Assembly: GCF_019264445.1 (NCBI RefSeq)
Contig: NZ_JAHVAB010000089.1
Location: 1 to 44,910 of the forward strand
Reading direction: 5' to 3'
Source of the DNA: Hydrogenophaga sp.
GTDB taxonomy: Bacteria; Pseudomonadota; Gammaproteobacteria; Burkholderiales; Burkholderiaceae_C
DNA: 44,910 nucleotides
Below are positions 26,654 to 35,136 of the stretch, one piece after another. A program made the position numbers and the translations under genes. The notes under the pieces were generated by a model. The model saw nothing but the letters and a program-made list of their open reading frames with translations, was not told where the DNA came from and did no database searches. The stretch's first letter is position 1, and each line of letters opens with the position of its first letter.

Positions 26654-27829
26654 ATGGGTTCTTCCATGCGCGATGCCTCGAGCGGAAATGCCTCGTCGGA
26701 CACGATGGAGGTGAGTGACGAGACGCAGGCGCCGGGTGCACGCTGGGTCTCACAGGGCGGTGCGCTCGTGCTGGAACTCAGCGGCCCGTGGCGCGGGCAC
26801 CGCGCTCCCTTGCCCCAACCCCCACAGGCAGACGCCGTCGAAGCCGTGCGCTTTGATGCGCACGCGCTGCGGTCGTGGGACGCTGCGCTGGCGTCGTCGT
26901 TGTGGCATCAACTCGAGCCGCTGGCGCGTCGCGAAACACCGCTGGATCTGCAAGGCTTGCCTGCAGGCCTTCAGCAGATCGTCACGCTGGCGCTGGATTC
27001 TGCGTCGCCCGCCCGTGCGAGCGCGGCCGCGGTGCCGGGGCCGGTGACCAGGGTGGGCGCGCGCGCTGCTGCAGCCTGGGCCGTGCGCCGCAAGACGCTG
27101 ACTTTCTTTGGCGAGGTGCTGATGTCGCTCGGGCGCTTCATGCGTGGGCGCAGCGACATGCGCGCCTCCGACCTCGCGTGGCAGATCGACCAGACCGGCC
27201 CGCGCAGCCTGCCCATCGTGTCGCTCGTGTGCTTTCTGGTGGGCCTGATCGTGGCCTACATGGGCGCGGCGCAATTGCAGCGCTTCGGTGCCCAGACCTA
27301 TATTGCCGACCTCGTGACCGTGGGCGTGGTGCGGGAAGTGGCCGCGCTGCTGGTGGGCATCGTGCTGGCCGGGCGCGTGGGCGCGGCGTTTGCCGCGCAG
27401 ATCGGCAGCATGCGCGCCAACGAAGAAGTGGACGCGCTGGCCACCATGGGCGTGAACCCGGTGGACTTTCTGGTGCTGCCGCGCGTGCTCGCGCTGCTGA
27501 TCGTCGGGCCCTTGCTCACGGCCTTCGGCGCGCTGGTGGGCATGGCCGTGGGCTGGCTGGTGGCGGTGGGCATCTATGGGGTGACGCCGCTGGAATACGT
27601 GTACGCCAGCATGGAAGCCATCACGCTGCCGCATGTGCTCGTGGGCCTGATCAAGGGCACGGCGTACTCGGTGCTGGTGGCGCTGGCAGGTTGCCTGCAA
27701 GGCATGTCTGCGGGACGCAGTGCGCAGGCCGTGGGCGACGCCACGACTGCGGCCGTGGTGCAGGCCATCGTGTGGATCGTGGTGGTCGCCTCCGTGCTGA
27801 CCGTGGTGTTTCAACGCCTGGACTTCTAG
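26654..27829 (+). CDS. MlaE-family lipid ABC transporter permease with fused N-terminal STAS-like domain
   Basis: A 391-residue inner-membrane permease. Residues about 20-125 look like a STAS domain (GGALVLELSGPW, FDAHALRSWDAALASSLW, PLDLQGLPAGLQQI), which in E. coli Mla is the separate protein MlaB. From about 150 onwards it is a normal MlaE permease with the AGRVGAAFAAQIGSMRANEEVDAL signature region and hydrophobic helices. It forms an operon with the ATPase, the MCE protein and a lipoprotein: stop TAG directly abuts the next ATG. Start is uncertain between ATG 26654, 26666 and 26705. Likely role: phospholipid transport across the envelope. Confidence 0.9.
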   Translation: MGSSMRDASSGNASSDTMEVSDETQAPGARWVSQGGALVLELSGPWRGHRAPLPQPPQADAVEAVRFDAHALRSWDAALASSLWHQLEPLARRETPLDLQGLPAGLQQIVTLALDSASPARASAAAVPGPVTRVGARAAAAWAVRRKTLTFFGEVLMSLGRFMRGRSDMRASDLAWQIDQTGPRSLPIVSLVCFLVGLIVAYMGAAQLQRFGAQTYIADLVTVGVVREVAALLVGIVLAGRVGAAFAAQIGSMRANEEVDALATMGVNPVDFLVLPRVLALLIVGPLLTAFGALVGMAVGWLVAVGIYGVTPLEYVYASMEAITLPHVLVGLIKGTAYSVLVALAGCLQGMSAGRSAQAVGDATTAAVVQAIVWIVVVASVLTVVFQRLDF

Positions 27830-28624
27830 ATGCAACAAACCACAAGCTCTTGCGCGCAGACGCCACTGGTGACAGTGGAAGCGGTCACCATGGCCTTTGG
27901 CAGCAACGTGGTGCAGCGCGACCTGAACTTCGAGATTCTTCCCGGCGAAGTGCTGGCGCTGGCCGGGGGCAGCGGCTGTGGCAAGAGCACCTTGCTGCGC
28001 CACCTGATCGGCCTGCAGCAGCCGGCCAAGGGGCGCGTGCTGTACGGGAGCACGCACGATCTGTATGCCGCCGACGAGGACGAGAAGACAGGCTTGCTGC
28101 AGTCGTTTGGCGTCATGTTCCAGGCGGGCGCGCTCTGGAGCAGCATGACCGTGGGCGAAAACGTGATGCTGCCCATGCAGGTGCTCACCCACATGAGCGC
28201 CGAGCAGCGCGAGCAGGAAGCGCGCTTCAAGCTCGCGCTGGTGGGGTTGGCGGGCAGTTTCGATGCCGAGCCCGCCACGCTCAGCGGAGGCATGCGCAAG
28301 CGCGCCGCCATTGCCCGCGCGCTGGCGCTGGATCCGCCGCTGCTGTTTCTGGACGAACCTTCCGCCGGGCTGGACCCCTTGACCTCGGCCCATCTGGACG
28401 AGCTCATCCTGCATCTGCGCGACGATCTCGGCACCACGGTGGTGATGGTCAGCCACGAACTCGAAAGCATCTTTGCGCTGGCAGACCGCCTGCTGTTTCT
28501 GGACGCACACACCAAGACCATGACCGCCCTGGGCCCGCCCAGGGAACTGCGACAACACGGCCCCGAGGAGGTGCAGCGCTTCCTTCGGCGCGGGGCCCCG
28601 GCACCACAGGAGGAACACGCATGA
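27830..28624 (+). CDS. MlaF-type ABC transporter ATP-binding protein
   Basis: A 264-residue ABC ATPase with all functional motifs: Walker A GGSGCGKST (46-54), Q loop in VMFQAGALWSS (the AxLWS segment is typical of MlaF), signature LSGGM (151-155), Walker B LLFLDE (171-176) and the H-loop His in MVSHELES. It begins with the base after the permease stop and overlaps the MCE gene by four bases (ATGA). It energises lipid transport by the adjoining permease. Confidence 0.95.
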   Translation: MQQTTSSCAQTPLVTVEAVTMAFGSNVVQRDLNFEILPGEVLALAGGSGCGKSTLLRHLIGLQQPAKGRVLYGSTHDLYAADEDEKTGLLQSFGVMFQAGALWSSMTVGENVMLPMQVLTHMSAEQREQEARFKLALVGLAGSFDAEPATLSGGMRKRAAIARALALDPPLLFLDEPSAGLDPLTSAHLDELILHLRDDLGTTVVMVSHELESIFALADRLLFLDAHTKTMTALGPPRELRQHGPEEVQRFLRRGAPAPQEEHA

Positions 28625-29655
28625 AGCGCAAGGCCAACCCCACCCTGATCGGCACCTTCGTGGTGGCCGGCATCGCGTTGATTGCCATCGCCATCATCAC
28701 GCTGGCCGGCAGCAACTACTTCACCCGCAAGGAGCGCACGGTGATGTACTTCAGCGGCTCCGTGTATGGCCTGCAGGTCGGCGCGCCCGTGGTGTTTCGC
28801 GGCGTGCGCGTGGGCAGCGTGGAGTCCATCGAGGTGTCCTACGACCGCAACGCCGATGCGTTCTCGATTCCCGTGGTGGCCGTGCTCGACAGCGATGCCG
28901 TGCGCGGCCTGGACGGTAAACGTTCCGACGCAGACGAGCCCGGCCTGGCCCTGCCTGCGCTGGTCGAGCGGGGCTTGAGCGCGCAGCTCTCCATGCAGAG
29001 CCTGCTCACGGGCTTGTTGTACGTCGACCTCGACCTGCGCCCCAAGCGCACCGCCAGCACGCGCAACGTGCCGCGTGGGCTCATCGAGATTCCCACCACG
29101 GCCACCGCCATTCAGAACCTGCGCGACCAGGTGGAAGGCATTGACCTGCGCAAGATCACCGACGACCTGGCCGCCATCGCGGCCTCGGCCCGTGCGGTGA
29201 TTTCGGGTCCTCAGCTCAACCAGGCGCTGAGCGATCTCGCCGAGATCACGGCCACGGTCAAGCGCGTGTCCGAACGGCTGGACAAGCGGCTGGACCCGAT
29301 GGCCGAAGAACTGCAGCGCTCGCTCAAGTCGACCACCTCGGCCATGGGCAGCCTGGACAAGGCCGCCCGCTCGGTGGACCAGACAGCCGCGGGGGTGGGG
29401 CGCACGTCCGAACGCGTCTCTGACCTGCTGGCACCCGACGCACCGCTGGTGCAGAACCTGCAGCGCGCGGCCAACGAAGTGAGTCGCACGGCCGGCGCCC
29501 TGCGCGAGGCCACCGCAGGCGACTCGCAGCTCATGGTGGGCGCCGACCGCGCACTGGACGATCTCTCGCGCGCGGCCCGTGCGCTGCGCGATCTGGCCGA
29601 GGCCCTCGAACAACAACCCGATGCGCTGCTGCGCGGCAGAAAGGTCAACGAATGA
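28621..29655 (+). CDS. MlaD-type MCE-domain protein
   Basis: A 344-residue protein with one N-terminal membrane helix (about 8-29), a single MCE domain (about 38-120, with SGSVYGLQVGAPVVFRGVRVG) and a long helical C-terminal region (about 170-335) rich in Ala, Leu and charged residues. Single-MCE proteins assemble as hexamers and hold lipid in a central pore; the long helical tails resemble those of YebT/PqiB- or Mce-like proteins that extend through the periplasm. ATGA overlaps link it to the genes on both sides. Confidence 0.93.
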   Translation: MKRKANPTLIGTFVVAGIALIAIAIITLAGSNYFTRKERTVMYFSGSVYGLQVGAPVVFRGVRVGSVESIEVSYDRNADAFSIPVVAVLDSDAVRGLDGKRSDADEPGLALPALVERGLSAQLSMQSLLTGLLYVDLDLRPKRTASTRNVPRGLIEIPTTATAIQNLRDQVEGIDLRKITDDLAAIAASARAVISGPQLNQALSDLAEITATVKRVSERLDKRLDPMAEELQRSLKSTTSAMGSLDKAARSVDQTAAGVGRTSERVSDLLAPDAPLVQNLQRAANEVSRTAGALREATAGDSQLMVGADRALDDLSRAARALRDLAEALEQQPDALLRGRKVNE

Positions 29656-30263
29656 AACGCCATGCCATGAACCGCCGCACGGTGCTCGTGACGATGAGCG
29701 TGGTGCCTGCCGCGATGGCGGTGGGCTGCGCCGGAACCCCCGCACCGCCCACCCGCTGGTACGAGCTGCGCGCCGCACCCCCTGAGCCCAGGCCCGCGCC
29801 GAGGCCGGGAGATGGCGCGGTGTGGGAGGTGTCGGGCCAGGTGCGTCTGCCGGGTGCTCTGGACCGCGACACGCTGGTGGTGTCTTCCGGGGCCGCCTCG
29901 CTGGTGCCGCTGCCGGGACACCGCTGGGCCGAGCCGCTGCGCGAGAGCGTGCCGCGCCGCCTGGTGGCCGATCTCGCGCTGTTGCGCGGCGAGCGCCTGG
30001 TATGGCGGGCACCGTCACCGGCGGGCGTCAACGTCACGCGGCAGCTGCGCGTGGAGATCGACGCGCTCCTGGCCGACAGCGCTCGCCAGTCGCTGCGGCT
30101 GCAGGCGCGCTGGTCACTCACCGATGTGCAGGCCGGCGCCACGCCCCCCGTGCTGGGTCAGGCCGACATCGATGTGCCGCTGGCCGACGCCTCGCCCGAC
30201 GCCCTGGCGGCTGGTCACCGCATGGCGGTCTGGCGGCTGGCCCAGCGCATTGCGGGAGCTTAA
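29652..30263 (+). CDS. ABC-type transport auxiliary lipoprotein (PqiC/DUF330-like)
   Basis: A 203-residue predicted outer-membrane lipoprotein. The signal peptide ends in AMAVGCAG (lipobox Cys), and WYELRA is followed by beta-strand-rich sequence as in the PqiC/ABC_trans_aux family. It probably anchors the MCE assembly at the outer membrane, the part played by PqiC in E. coli. Start overlaps the MCE stop by four bases; the second Met (codon 6) is also possible. Its stop shares a TTAA with the stop of the convergent gene. Confidence 0.85.
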   Translation: MKRHAMNRRTVLVTMSVVPAAMAVGCAGTPAPPTRWYELRAAPPEPRPAPRPGDGAVWEVSGQVRLPGALDRDTLVVSSGAASLVPLPGHRWAEPLRESVPRRLVADLALLRGERLVWRAPSPAGVNVTRQLRVEIDALLADSARQSLRLQARWSLTDVQAGATPPVLGQADIDVPLADASPDALAAGHRMAVWRLAQRIAGA

Positions 30264-30937
30264 CGCGGCGTGGTGGGGCAGCCCAGGCGCTGCAGTGTCG
30301 CGTCCACCCACGAGGTATCGAGCTGTCCGGCAGCAATGTCCACCAGCGTCTTTTTTTCCGCCTCTGCTTTCTGGCGGGCTGCGGCGAGCAGGGCGTCTGC
30401 CTCAGCCAGTGGCACGCACAGTACGCCGTCCGCGTCGCCCAGCATCAGGTCACCCGGATGAATCACCATGCCATCGATGGCAATGGGGACGTTGATTTCG
30501 CCTGGACCATCCTTGTAAGGGCCGCGGTGCGTGATGCCGGCGGCGTAGACGGGGAAGTCGCTGCTGCCGATGACATCGATATCGCGGATGGCGCCATGAA
30601 TGACGAAGCCTGCCACGCCCCGGCTGATGGCGAAGGTGGTCATCAACTCGCCAATGAGGGCGTTCGTGAGGTCACCGCCGCCGTCGACGACGATCACATC
30701 GCCCGGCTGCGCCATGTCGAGCGCCTTGTGAATCATCAGGTTGTCACCCGGTCGGGTCTTGACGGTGAGCGCAGGTCCCGCCAGGCGGCCGCTCTGGTGC
30801 ATGGGTCGCAGCCGTGGGCCACCGGCGCTCATGCGGGTCATGCAGTCGCTGATGTTGGCCACAGGAATTTCGCTGAACGCCTTGATGTGCGAGGCGGCGA
30901 TGCACTGTGTGCGCTGAAGGATTTGAAGGCCGATCAT
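30260..30937 (-). CDS. RraA-fold protein (possible aldolase/decarboxylase)
   Basis: A 225-residue protein of the RraA / HMG-aldolase family. It has the GGGDLTNALIGELMTTFA segment and the Arg118-Asp119 pair (HGAIRDID) that binds the divalent metal and substrate in 4-hydroxy-4-methyl-2-oxoglutarate aldolases. True RraA (RNase E inhibitor) proteins are shorter and lack this context. Here it ends an operon of hydroxyacid oxidase, hydroxyacid dehydrogenase and binding-protein genes, so aldol cleavage or decarboxylation of an oxo acid is likely. Its start overlaps the upstream stop by four bases. Confidence 0.82.
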   Translation of the reverse strand: MIGLQILQRTQCIAASHIKAFSEIPVANISDCMTRMSAGGPRLRPMHQSGRLAGPALTVKTRPGDNLMIHKALDMAQPGDVIVVDGGGDLTNALIGELMTTFAISRGVAGFVIHGAIRDIDVIGSSDFPVYAAGITHRGPYKDGPGEINVPIAIDGMVIHPGDLMLGDADGVLCVPLAEADALLAAARQKAEAEKKTLVDIAAGQLDTSWVDATLQRLGCPTTPR

Positions 30938-32193
30938 GAAAGGTCTTTCGGAAATGGAAGGGTGTTTGGACTGAAGAGGCAGCCCGGTTCAAGCTGATCG
31001 ATGGACGTGACTCCCATGAGTGCCATGTTGCGTGACACCTCGGCTTTGAGAAGCTCGATGGCATGCAGCACCCCCGCTTCGCCCGCGACGGATGCGGCAA
31101 AGCTGAAAGGCCTGCCCACGAAGACGAACTTCGCACCCAAGGCGAGTGCCTTGAGGACGTCGCTGCCGCGGCGCACGCCGCTGTCGAGCATCACGGGAAT
31201 GTCCGGGCAGCTCTTGACGACCTGCGGCAGCACGCGCAAGGGCGCGACGGCCCCATCGAGTTGGCGACCACCGTGGTTGGAGACGATCACACCATTGGCG
31301 CCTTCGTCCGCGGCCTGGCGCGCATCGCGGGCGTCGAGCACGCCCTTGACGATCAACGGTCCTTTCCAGTGCGCACGGATCATGCGCAGGTGGCGCCAGT
31401 TCACGTGGCCCCGGTCGCCCAGGTTGCGCTCGACGTGGGGCGAGAGGATGGGGGCACCGCGCGTCGCATAGCTGTTTTCAAAGTGCGGCATGCCATGCAT
31501 TGCCAGCGTGCGCAAGAACGTGCCGAACAGCCAGCGCGGATGGGTGATGCCTTGCCACGCCAGGCGCACGCTGGGCCGCACGGGTATGGAGAAGCCGGCC
31601 CGCACATTGTTTTCGCGGTTCGCGGCAGCAGGCGTGTCCAGGGTGATGACCAGCGTTCTGTAGCCGGCCGTACTGGCGCGGTCCAGCAAGGCGAGCATGC
31701 CGTCGTCGTCGCCCGGCAGGTAGGCCTGAAACCAGGCGTCGGGGTTCACCTGGATGACGTCCTCCAGACGGATCAACGATGAGCCGCTCATCACGAACGG
31801 AATGTTCTCGCGATGGGCTGCAGCCGCCAGGGCAATGTCACCCCGATAGGCAGATAGCGCCGCCAGGCCCATGGGGGCGATGCCGAATGAAGCGTCAAAA
31901 CGTTGACCCAACAGGCGGGTTCCTGTGTCCCGCTGGGTGATGTCCACCAATACCCGGGGTATGAACTCGTATTGCCCGAAGGCCTCGCGGTTGGCGCGAA
32001 ATGACTGGTTGGTTTCCGCCGCGCCCGCGATGTAGCTGTACACGGGCCAGGGGAGGTGTCGCCGGGCCGCTTTGTCAAAGTCGTCGAGGCAGAGAATGTG
32101 TTTCCAGCGAGCAGGCAGTTTCTGGCGTGCGTTTGCCTTGTTGCCGGGTCGTGATGGGGTATGCGCCTGCGAGGCCACAGATGGAGATGCCAT
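30934..32193 (-). CDS. FMN-dependent 2-hydroxyacid oxidase/dehydrogenase
   Basis: A 419-residue protein of the lactate dehydrogenase (LldD)/glycolate oxidase/mandelate dehydrogenase family. The N-terminal DFDKAARRHLPWPVYSYIAG and SFGIAPMGLAAL motifs bind FMN. Lys283 (PLIVKGVLD) and the catalytic His307 in SNHGGRQLDG are present, with a flavin phosphate-binding SGVRRGSDVLKAL. It oxidises a 2-hydroxy acid to the 2-oxo acid, probably feeding the RraA-fold enzyme. The N-terminal extension of about 30 residues is longer than usual. It follows the next gene upstream by 18 bases. Confidence 0.92.
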   Translation of the reverse strand: MASPSVASQAHTPSRPGNKANARQKLPARWKHILCLDDFDKAARRHLPWPVYSYIAGAAETNQSFRANREAFGQYEFIPRVLVDITQRDTGTRLLGQRFDASFGIAPMGLAALSAYRGDIALAAAAHRENIPFVMSGSSLIRLEDVIQVNPDAWFQAYLPGDDDGMLALLDRASTAGYRTLVITLDTPAAANRENNVRAGFSIPVRPSVRLAWQGITHPRWLFGTFLRTLAMHGMPHFENSYATRGAPILSPHVERNLGDRGHVNWRHLRMIRAHWKGPLIVKGVLDARDARQAADEGANGVIVSNHGGRQLDGAVAPLRVLPQVVKSCPDIPVMLDSGVRRGSDVLKALALGAKFVFVGRPFSFAASVAGEAGVLHAIELLKAEVSRNMALMGVTSIDQLEPGCLFSPNTLPFPKDLS

Positions 32194-32211
32194 GTCTTGT
32201 TGGGCAGACGC

Positions 32212-33141
32212 TCAGCCAGCTTCGCGCTGGCTGGGGACTTCCAGCCCGGACTGCACCTGCACCTGCAGCGCCAGAGCGCTCCAGTCCCAGTCGGCCCTGC
32301 CTCCCTCGCACAAGGCATCCAGCATCCGCTCGGCGAGCGCTGTGGTCGGAAGTTCGGCGCCGGTGCTGCGAGCGGTTTCCAGCGCCAGACGCAGGTCCTT
32401 GCGCATCAGGTGTGCGCGAAAGCCCGGTGTGAACTGCCCCTCGATCACACGCGGCGCGTGTTTTTCCAGGGAGAAGCTGCGCGCTGCGCCGCCGAGGAGC
32501 ACATCCCGCATCAGCATGAGATCCACCCCCTGAACGCGTGCGAGCGCCAGCGCATCTGCCACGCCAAGCAGGGCGCCCGCCACGGCGACCTGGTTGCAGG
32601 CTTTCACCGTTTGACCCGCACCGAGCGGGCCAACGTGTGTGATCGTCTGGCAGAAGGCGCTCAGGGCCTCCCGGCATGCGGCCAGTACGGCGGCTTCACC
32701 ACCCACCATGCAACCGAGCGTGCCTGCCAGAGCGCCGGCCTGCCCGCCGCTCACCGGCGCGTCCAGCAGATGTACGCCCACCGCATTCAGGCGCTGACCC
32801 AATTCACGCGCTGAGGTGGCGGCAATGGTGCTGGTGTCCACGACACAACTCCCGGGCTTCAGGGAAGCGGCAAGCCCTTCGTCGCCAAAGAGTGCATCTT
32901 CGACGGCAGTGGCATCTGGCAGGCTGAGAAACACCAGGGACGTGCGGCCACCCACGGCGGCAGCCGAATCGGCAGCGCGTGCGCCTGCACTGGCCAGCGC
33001 TTGAATGCCTTGCGGGTGTCGCGCGAACACAGACAGGTCGTAGCCTTTGCGCAGCAAACATTGCGCCATGCCACCGCCCATGGCACCGAGGCCGATGAAA
33101 CCGACAGGGCAGCCAGGGGTGAACGGCTGTGGAACGCTCAT
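32212..33141 (-). CDS. 3-hydroxyisobutyrate dehydrogenase-family oxidoreductase
   Basis: A 309-residue NAD(P)-dependent beta-hydroxyacid dehydrogenase. It has the N-terminal GFIGLGAMGGGMA Rossmann motif, substrate motif DAPVSGGQAGALAGTL, and the catalytic Lys in GQTVKACNQ. The family includes tartronate semialdehyde reductase and 3-hydroxyisobutyrate dehydrogenase; the exact substrate cannot be chosen from sequence. Its start overlaps the stop of the upstream Bug protein by four bases. A short hairpin lies at its 3' end (32213-32233) without a U-run. Confidence 0.9.
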   Translation of the reverse strand: MSVPQPFTPGCPVGFIGLGAMGGGMAQCLLRKGYDLSVFARHPQGIQALASAGARAADSAAAVGGRTSLVFLSLPDATAVEDALFGDEGLAASLKPGSCVVDTSTIAATSARELGQRLNAVGVHLLDAPVSGGQAGALAGTLGCMVGGEAAVLAACREALSAFCQTITHVGPLGAGQTVKACNQVAVAGALLGVADALALARVQGVDLMLMRDVLLGGAARSFSLEKHAPRVIEGQFTPGFRAHLMRKDLRLALETARSTGAELPTTALAERMLDALCEGGRADWDWSALALQVQVQSGLEVPSQREAG

Positions 33142-34094
33142 TTCGCAATGGCCTTCCCGATCAGGTCATAGGCCTCAACGATTTCCTTCTGGAAGGCGGG
33201 CCCGTCTGCGTAGTCCTGGGTAAGACCGGATTTCGTCACCCACTCCTTCCACTCGGCGGTCTGCATGGCCTTGCGGAAGCTGTCGTGCAGGTAGCGGCGA
33301 ACGGAGTCGGGCAAGCCCGCCGGGGCCATCAAACCCTTCATGTTGTCCAGCGCCACCGGCACGCCCAGTTCGAGCATCGTGGGGACCTCTGGCAACGAGG
33401 GCAGCCGTGTGCGTGAAAAGAGGGCGAGTGGGCGCACTCGCCCCGTGTCGATCATGGCCTTCATCTCTTCGTACGCGCCGAAGGCGCTGTCTACCTGGCC
33501 TCCCAGCAGCGCGGTCATGGAGTCGGCTGCGCCACGGTAAGGCACGTGCAGCAACTTGAGTCCGGCCTGCTTTTCCAGAACCAGTGCGGTTGCATGAAAG
33601 ATGCCGCCTTCGCCTGTCGACCCGTACGAGACTTTTTCAGGTGCCTGGCGCGCTTCGTCCAGCAGCGCCTTCATGTTGGCGAAACGCGAGTCCGCTCGAA
33701 CCGCCAGGATGCTGGGTGCGCGTGACACCTTGATCACGGGCGTGAACGACTTGCGGGGGTCGTACGCCAGAGGGCGGAAGTGACCCACTGAGGACGTTTC
33801 GCTGCCACCGCCGACGAAGAGCGTGTAGCCATCGGGCTTGGCCTCGGCTGTGGCTTGCGCGGCAATGGCGCCCGCTGCGCCCACGCGGTTGTTCACCACC
33901 ACGGGAACAGGAATGATGGTCTTGGCTGCGAAGGCCAGCTGTCGGGCGATCTGGTCGGCCGACCCCCCGGGGGCGAACCCGACCAGGATGTTGATGGGCT
34001 GACTGGGCGTCCATTCCTGAGCCCATGCGGGCAAGGCGGCAGCAGAAAGGCCAAGCAGCGTGAGCTGGCGACGGGTAAGCAGTGGGGTGGGCAT
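33138..34094 (-). CDS. Bug/TctC-family tripartite tricarboxylate transporter binding protein
   Basis: A 318-residue periplasmic solute-binding protein, first gene of a four-gene operon. It has a signal peptide with TRRQLTLLG and a cut after AWAQ. The mature region has the family pattern INILVGFAPGGSADQIAR, VVNNRVGAAGAIA, DGYTLFVGG and the loop around YGSTGEGG. No TctA/TctB membrane genes are nearby, so it is an orphan binding protein, common in Comamonadaceae and Bordetella. The ligand is probably the hydroxy acid degraded by the operon. ATG 34094 gives the usual N terminus; TTG 34100 has better spacing to AGGAGA. Confidence 0.92.
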   Translation of the reverse strand: MPTPLLTRRQLTLLGLSAAALPAWAQEWTPSQPINILVGFAPGGSADQIARQLAFAAKTIIPVPVVVNNRVGAAGAIAAQATAEAKPDGYTLFVGGGSETSSVGHFRPLAYDPRKSFTPVIKVSRAPSILAVRADSRFANMKALLDEARQAPEKVSYGSTGEGGIFHATALVLEKQAGLKLLHVPYRGAADSMTALLGGQVDSAFGAYEEMKAMIDTGRVRPLALFSRTRLPSLPEVPTMLELGVPVALDNMKGLMAPAGLPDSVRRYLHDSFRKAMQTAEWKEWVTKSGLTQDYADGPAFQKEIVEAYDLIGKAIAK

Positions 34095-34175
34095 CGTCAA
34101 TCGGGTCTCCTGGTCGTTGTAGTGGTTGGCACGCGCGGGCGCCAGCAGTGTTTCCGGCCCGAATTCTGCGGACAT

Positions 34176-34209
34176 TCGTGCGTGTGCAAAAGCGATAAAA
34201 TTCGCACGA
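34176..34209. promoter_or_regulatory. Candidate LysR-type operator
   Basis: TCGTGCG (34176-34182) and CGCACGA (34203-34209) form a perfect inverted repeat with a 20-base AT-rich centre containing GATAAAAT. It lies between the divergent Bug-operon and lysR-type genes, where LysR regulators usually bind. Confidence 0.5.
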
Positions 34210-34230
34210 CTTTGTTCGCTTTATAGAAAC

Positions 34231-35130
34231 ATGACGCTCAAGCAGCTCGAGGCTTTCTACTGGGCCGCAACGGCAGCCAACTTTCTTGTGGCGGCACAAA
34301 GGCTGCATGTATCGCAGTCCACGCTGTCCAAACGCATAGCCGAGCTCGAAACCCAGTTGCGCACTTCGCTGTTTGACCGCAGCGGCCATCGCGCCACGCT
34401 CACCGAGGCCGGTGAGCAACTGCTGCCGCTGGCGCGGCGCATGTTGGGGCTGGCGGACGAAATGCGTTCGCGTTTGACTGAAGGCGGTGGTTTGCGCGGG
34501 CATTGCCGGTTCGGGGTGGGCGAGCTTGCCGCGCTGACGTGGCTGCCCGATTTCGTCGCGCAGTCGCGCGTGCAGTATCCCGATCTGGTGCTTGAACCCT
34601 TTGTGGATCTTGGCGCCGTGCTGGAGCAGCGCCTTGAAACGGGAGAGCTCGACTTCGCCGTGGTGGCTGGCTACTCCTCGCGCAGCACGATTGCCAGCGA
34701 AGCGATTGCCGAAGTGCGTTTTTCCTGGGCGGCATCGCCCGCCCTGGTGGGCGAGCAGCGGACGGTGAACGCCCGCCTGCTGCAGGACACCGCGTTGATC
34801 ACCATGCCCCCAGCCGCGGGTCCCACGCGCATGCTCGAGCACTGGCTGGCGGTGAACAATCTGGAAGTAGGCCGTCGCCTCACGTGCAACAACCTCGCGG
34901 CCATCGCCAGTCTGATCGTTGCCGGCGTCGGCGTCGGCCTTTTCCCGCAGGGCTGGCTCAAGCAGATGGAGGCTCGCGGGGCTGTTGTCGCATTGCGTGG
35001 CAGACAGGCACTCCCAGCGCTTGAATACACGTTTCAGCGCCGGCGCGACGACAGTCGCCCCCTCCTGGCCAGCATGCGCGATCTCGTGCGGGAGACGGTG
35101 GACTTCAACAAGCCCAGCCCGCTGTGGTGA
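34231..35130 (+). CDS. LysR-family transcriptional regulator
   Basis: A 299-residue regulator with an N-terminal winged helix (1-60: LKQLEAFYWAATAANFLVAA and VSQSTLSKRIAELE) and a C-terminal periplasmic-binding-like effector domain. ATG 34231 gives the standard N terminus; the frame is open further upstream into the divergent promoter region. It is divergent from the Bug/hydroxyacid operon and is the likely activator of that operon, with the imported acid or an intermediate as coinducer. There is no obvious ribosome-binding site before the start. Confidence 0.93.
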   Translation: MTLKQLEAFYWAATAANFLVAAQRLHVSQSTLSKRIAELETQLRTSLFDRSGHRATLTEAGEQLLPLARRMLGLADEMRSRLTEGGGLRGHCRFGVGELAALTWLPDFVAQSRVQYPDLVLEPFVDLGAVLEQRLETGELDFAVVAGYSSRSTIASEAIAEVRFSWAASPALVGEQRTVNARLLQDTALITMPPAAGPTRMLEHWLAVNNLEVGRRLTCNNLAAIASLIVAGVGVGLFPQGWLKQMEARGAVVALRGRQALPALEYTFQRRRDDSRPLLASMRDLVRETVDFNKPSPLW

Positions 35131-35136
35131 GCGGCC

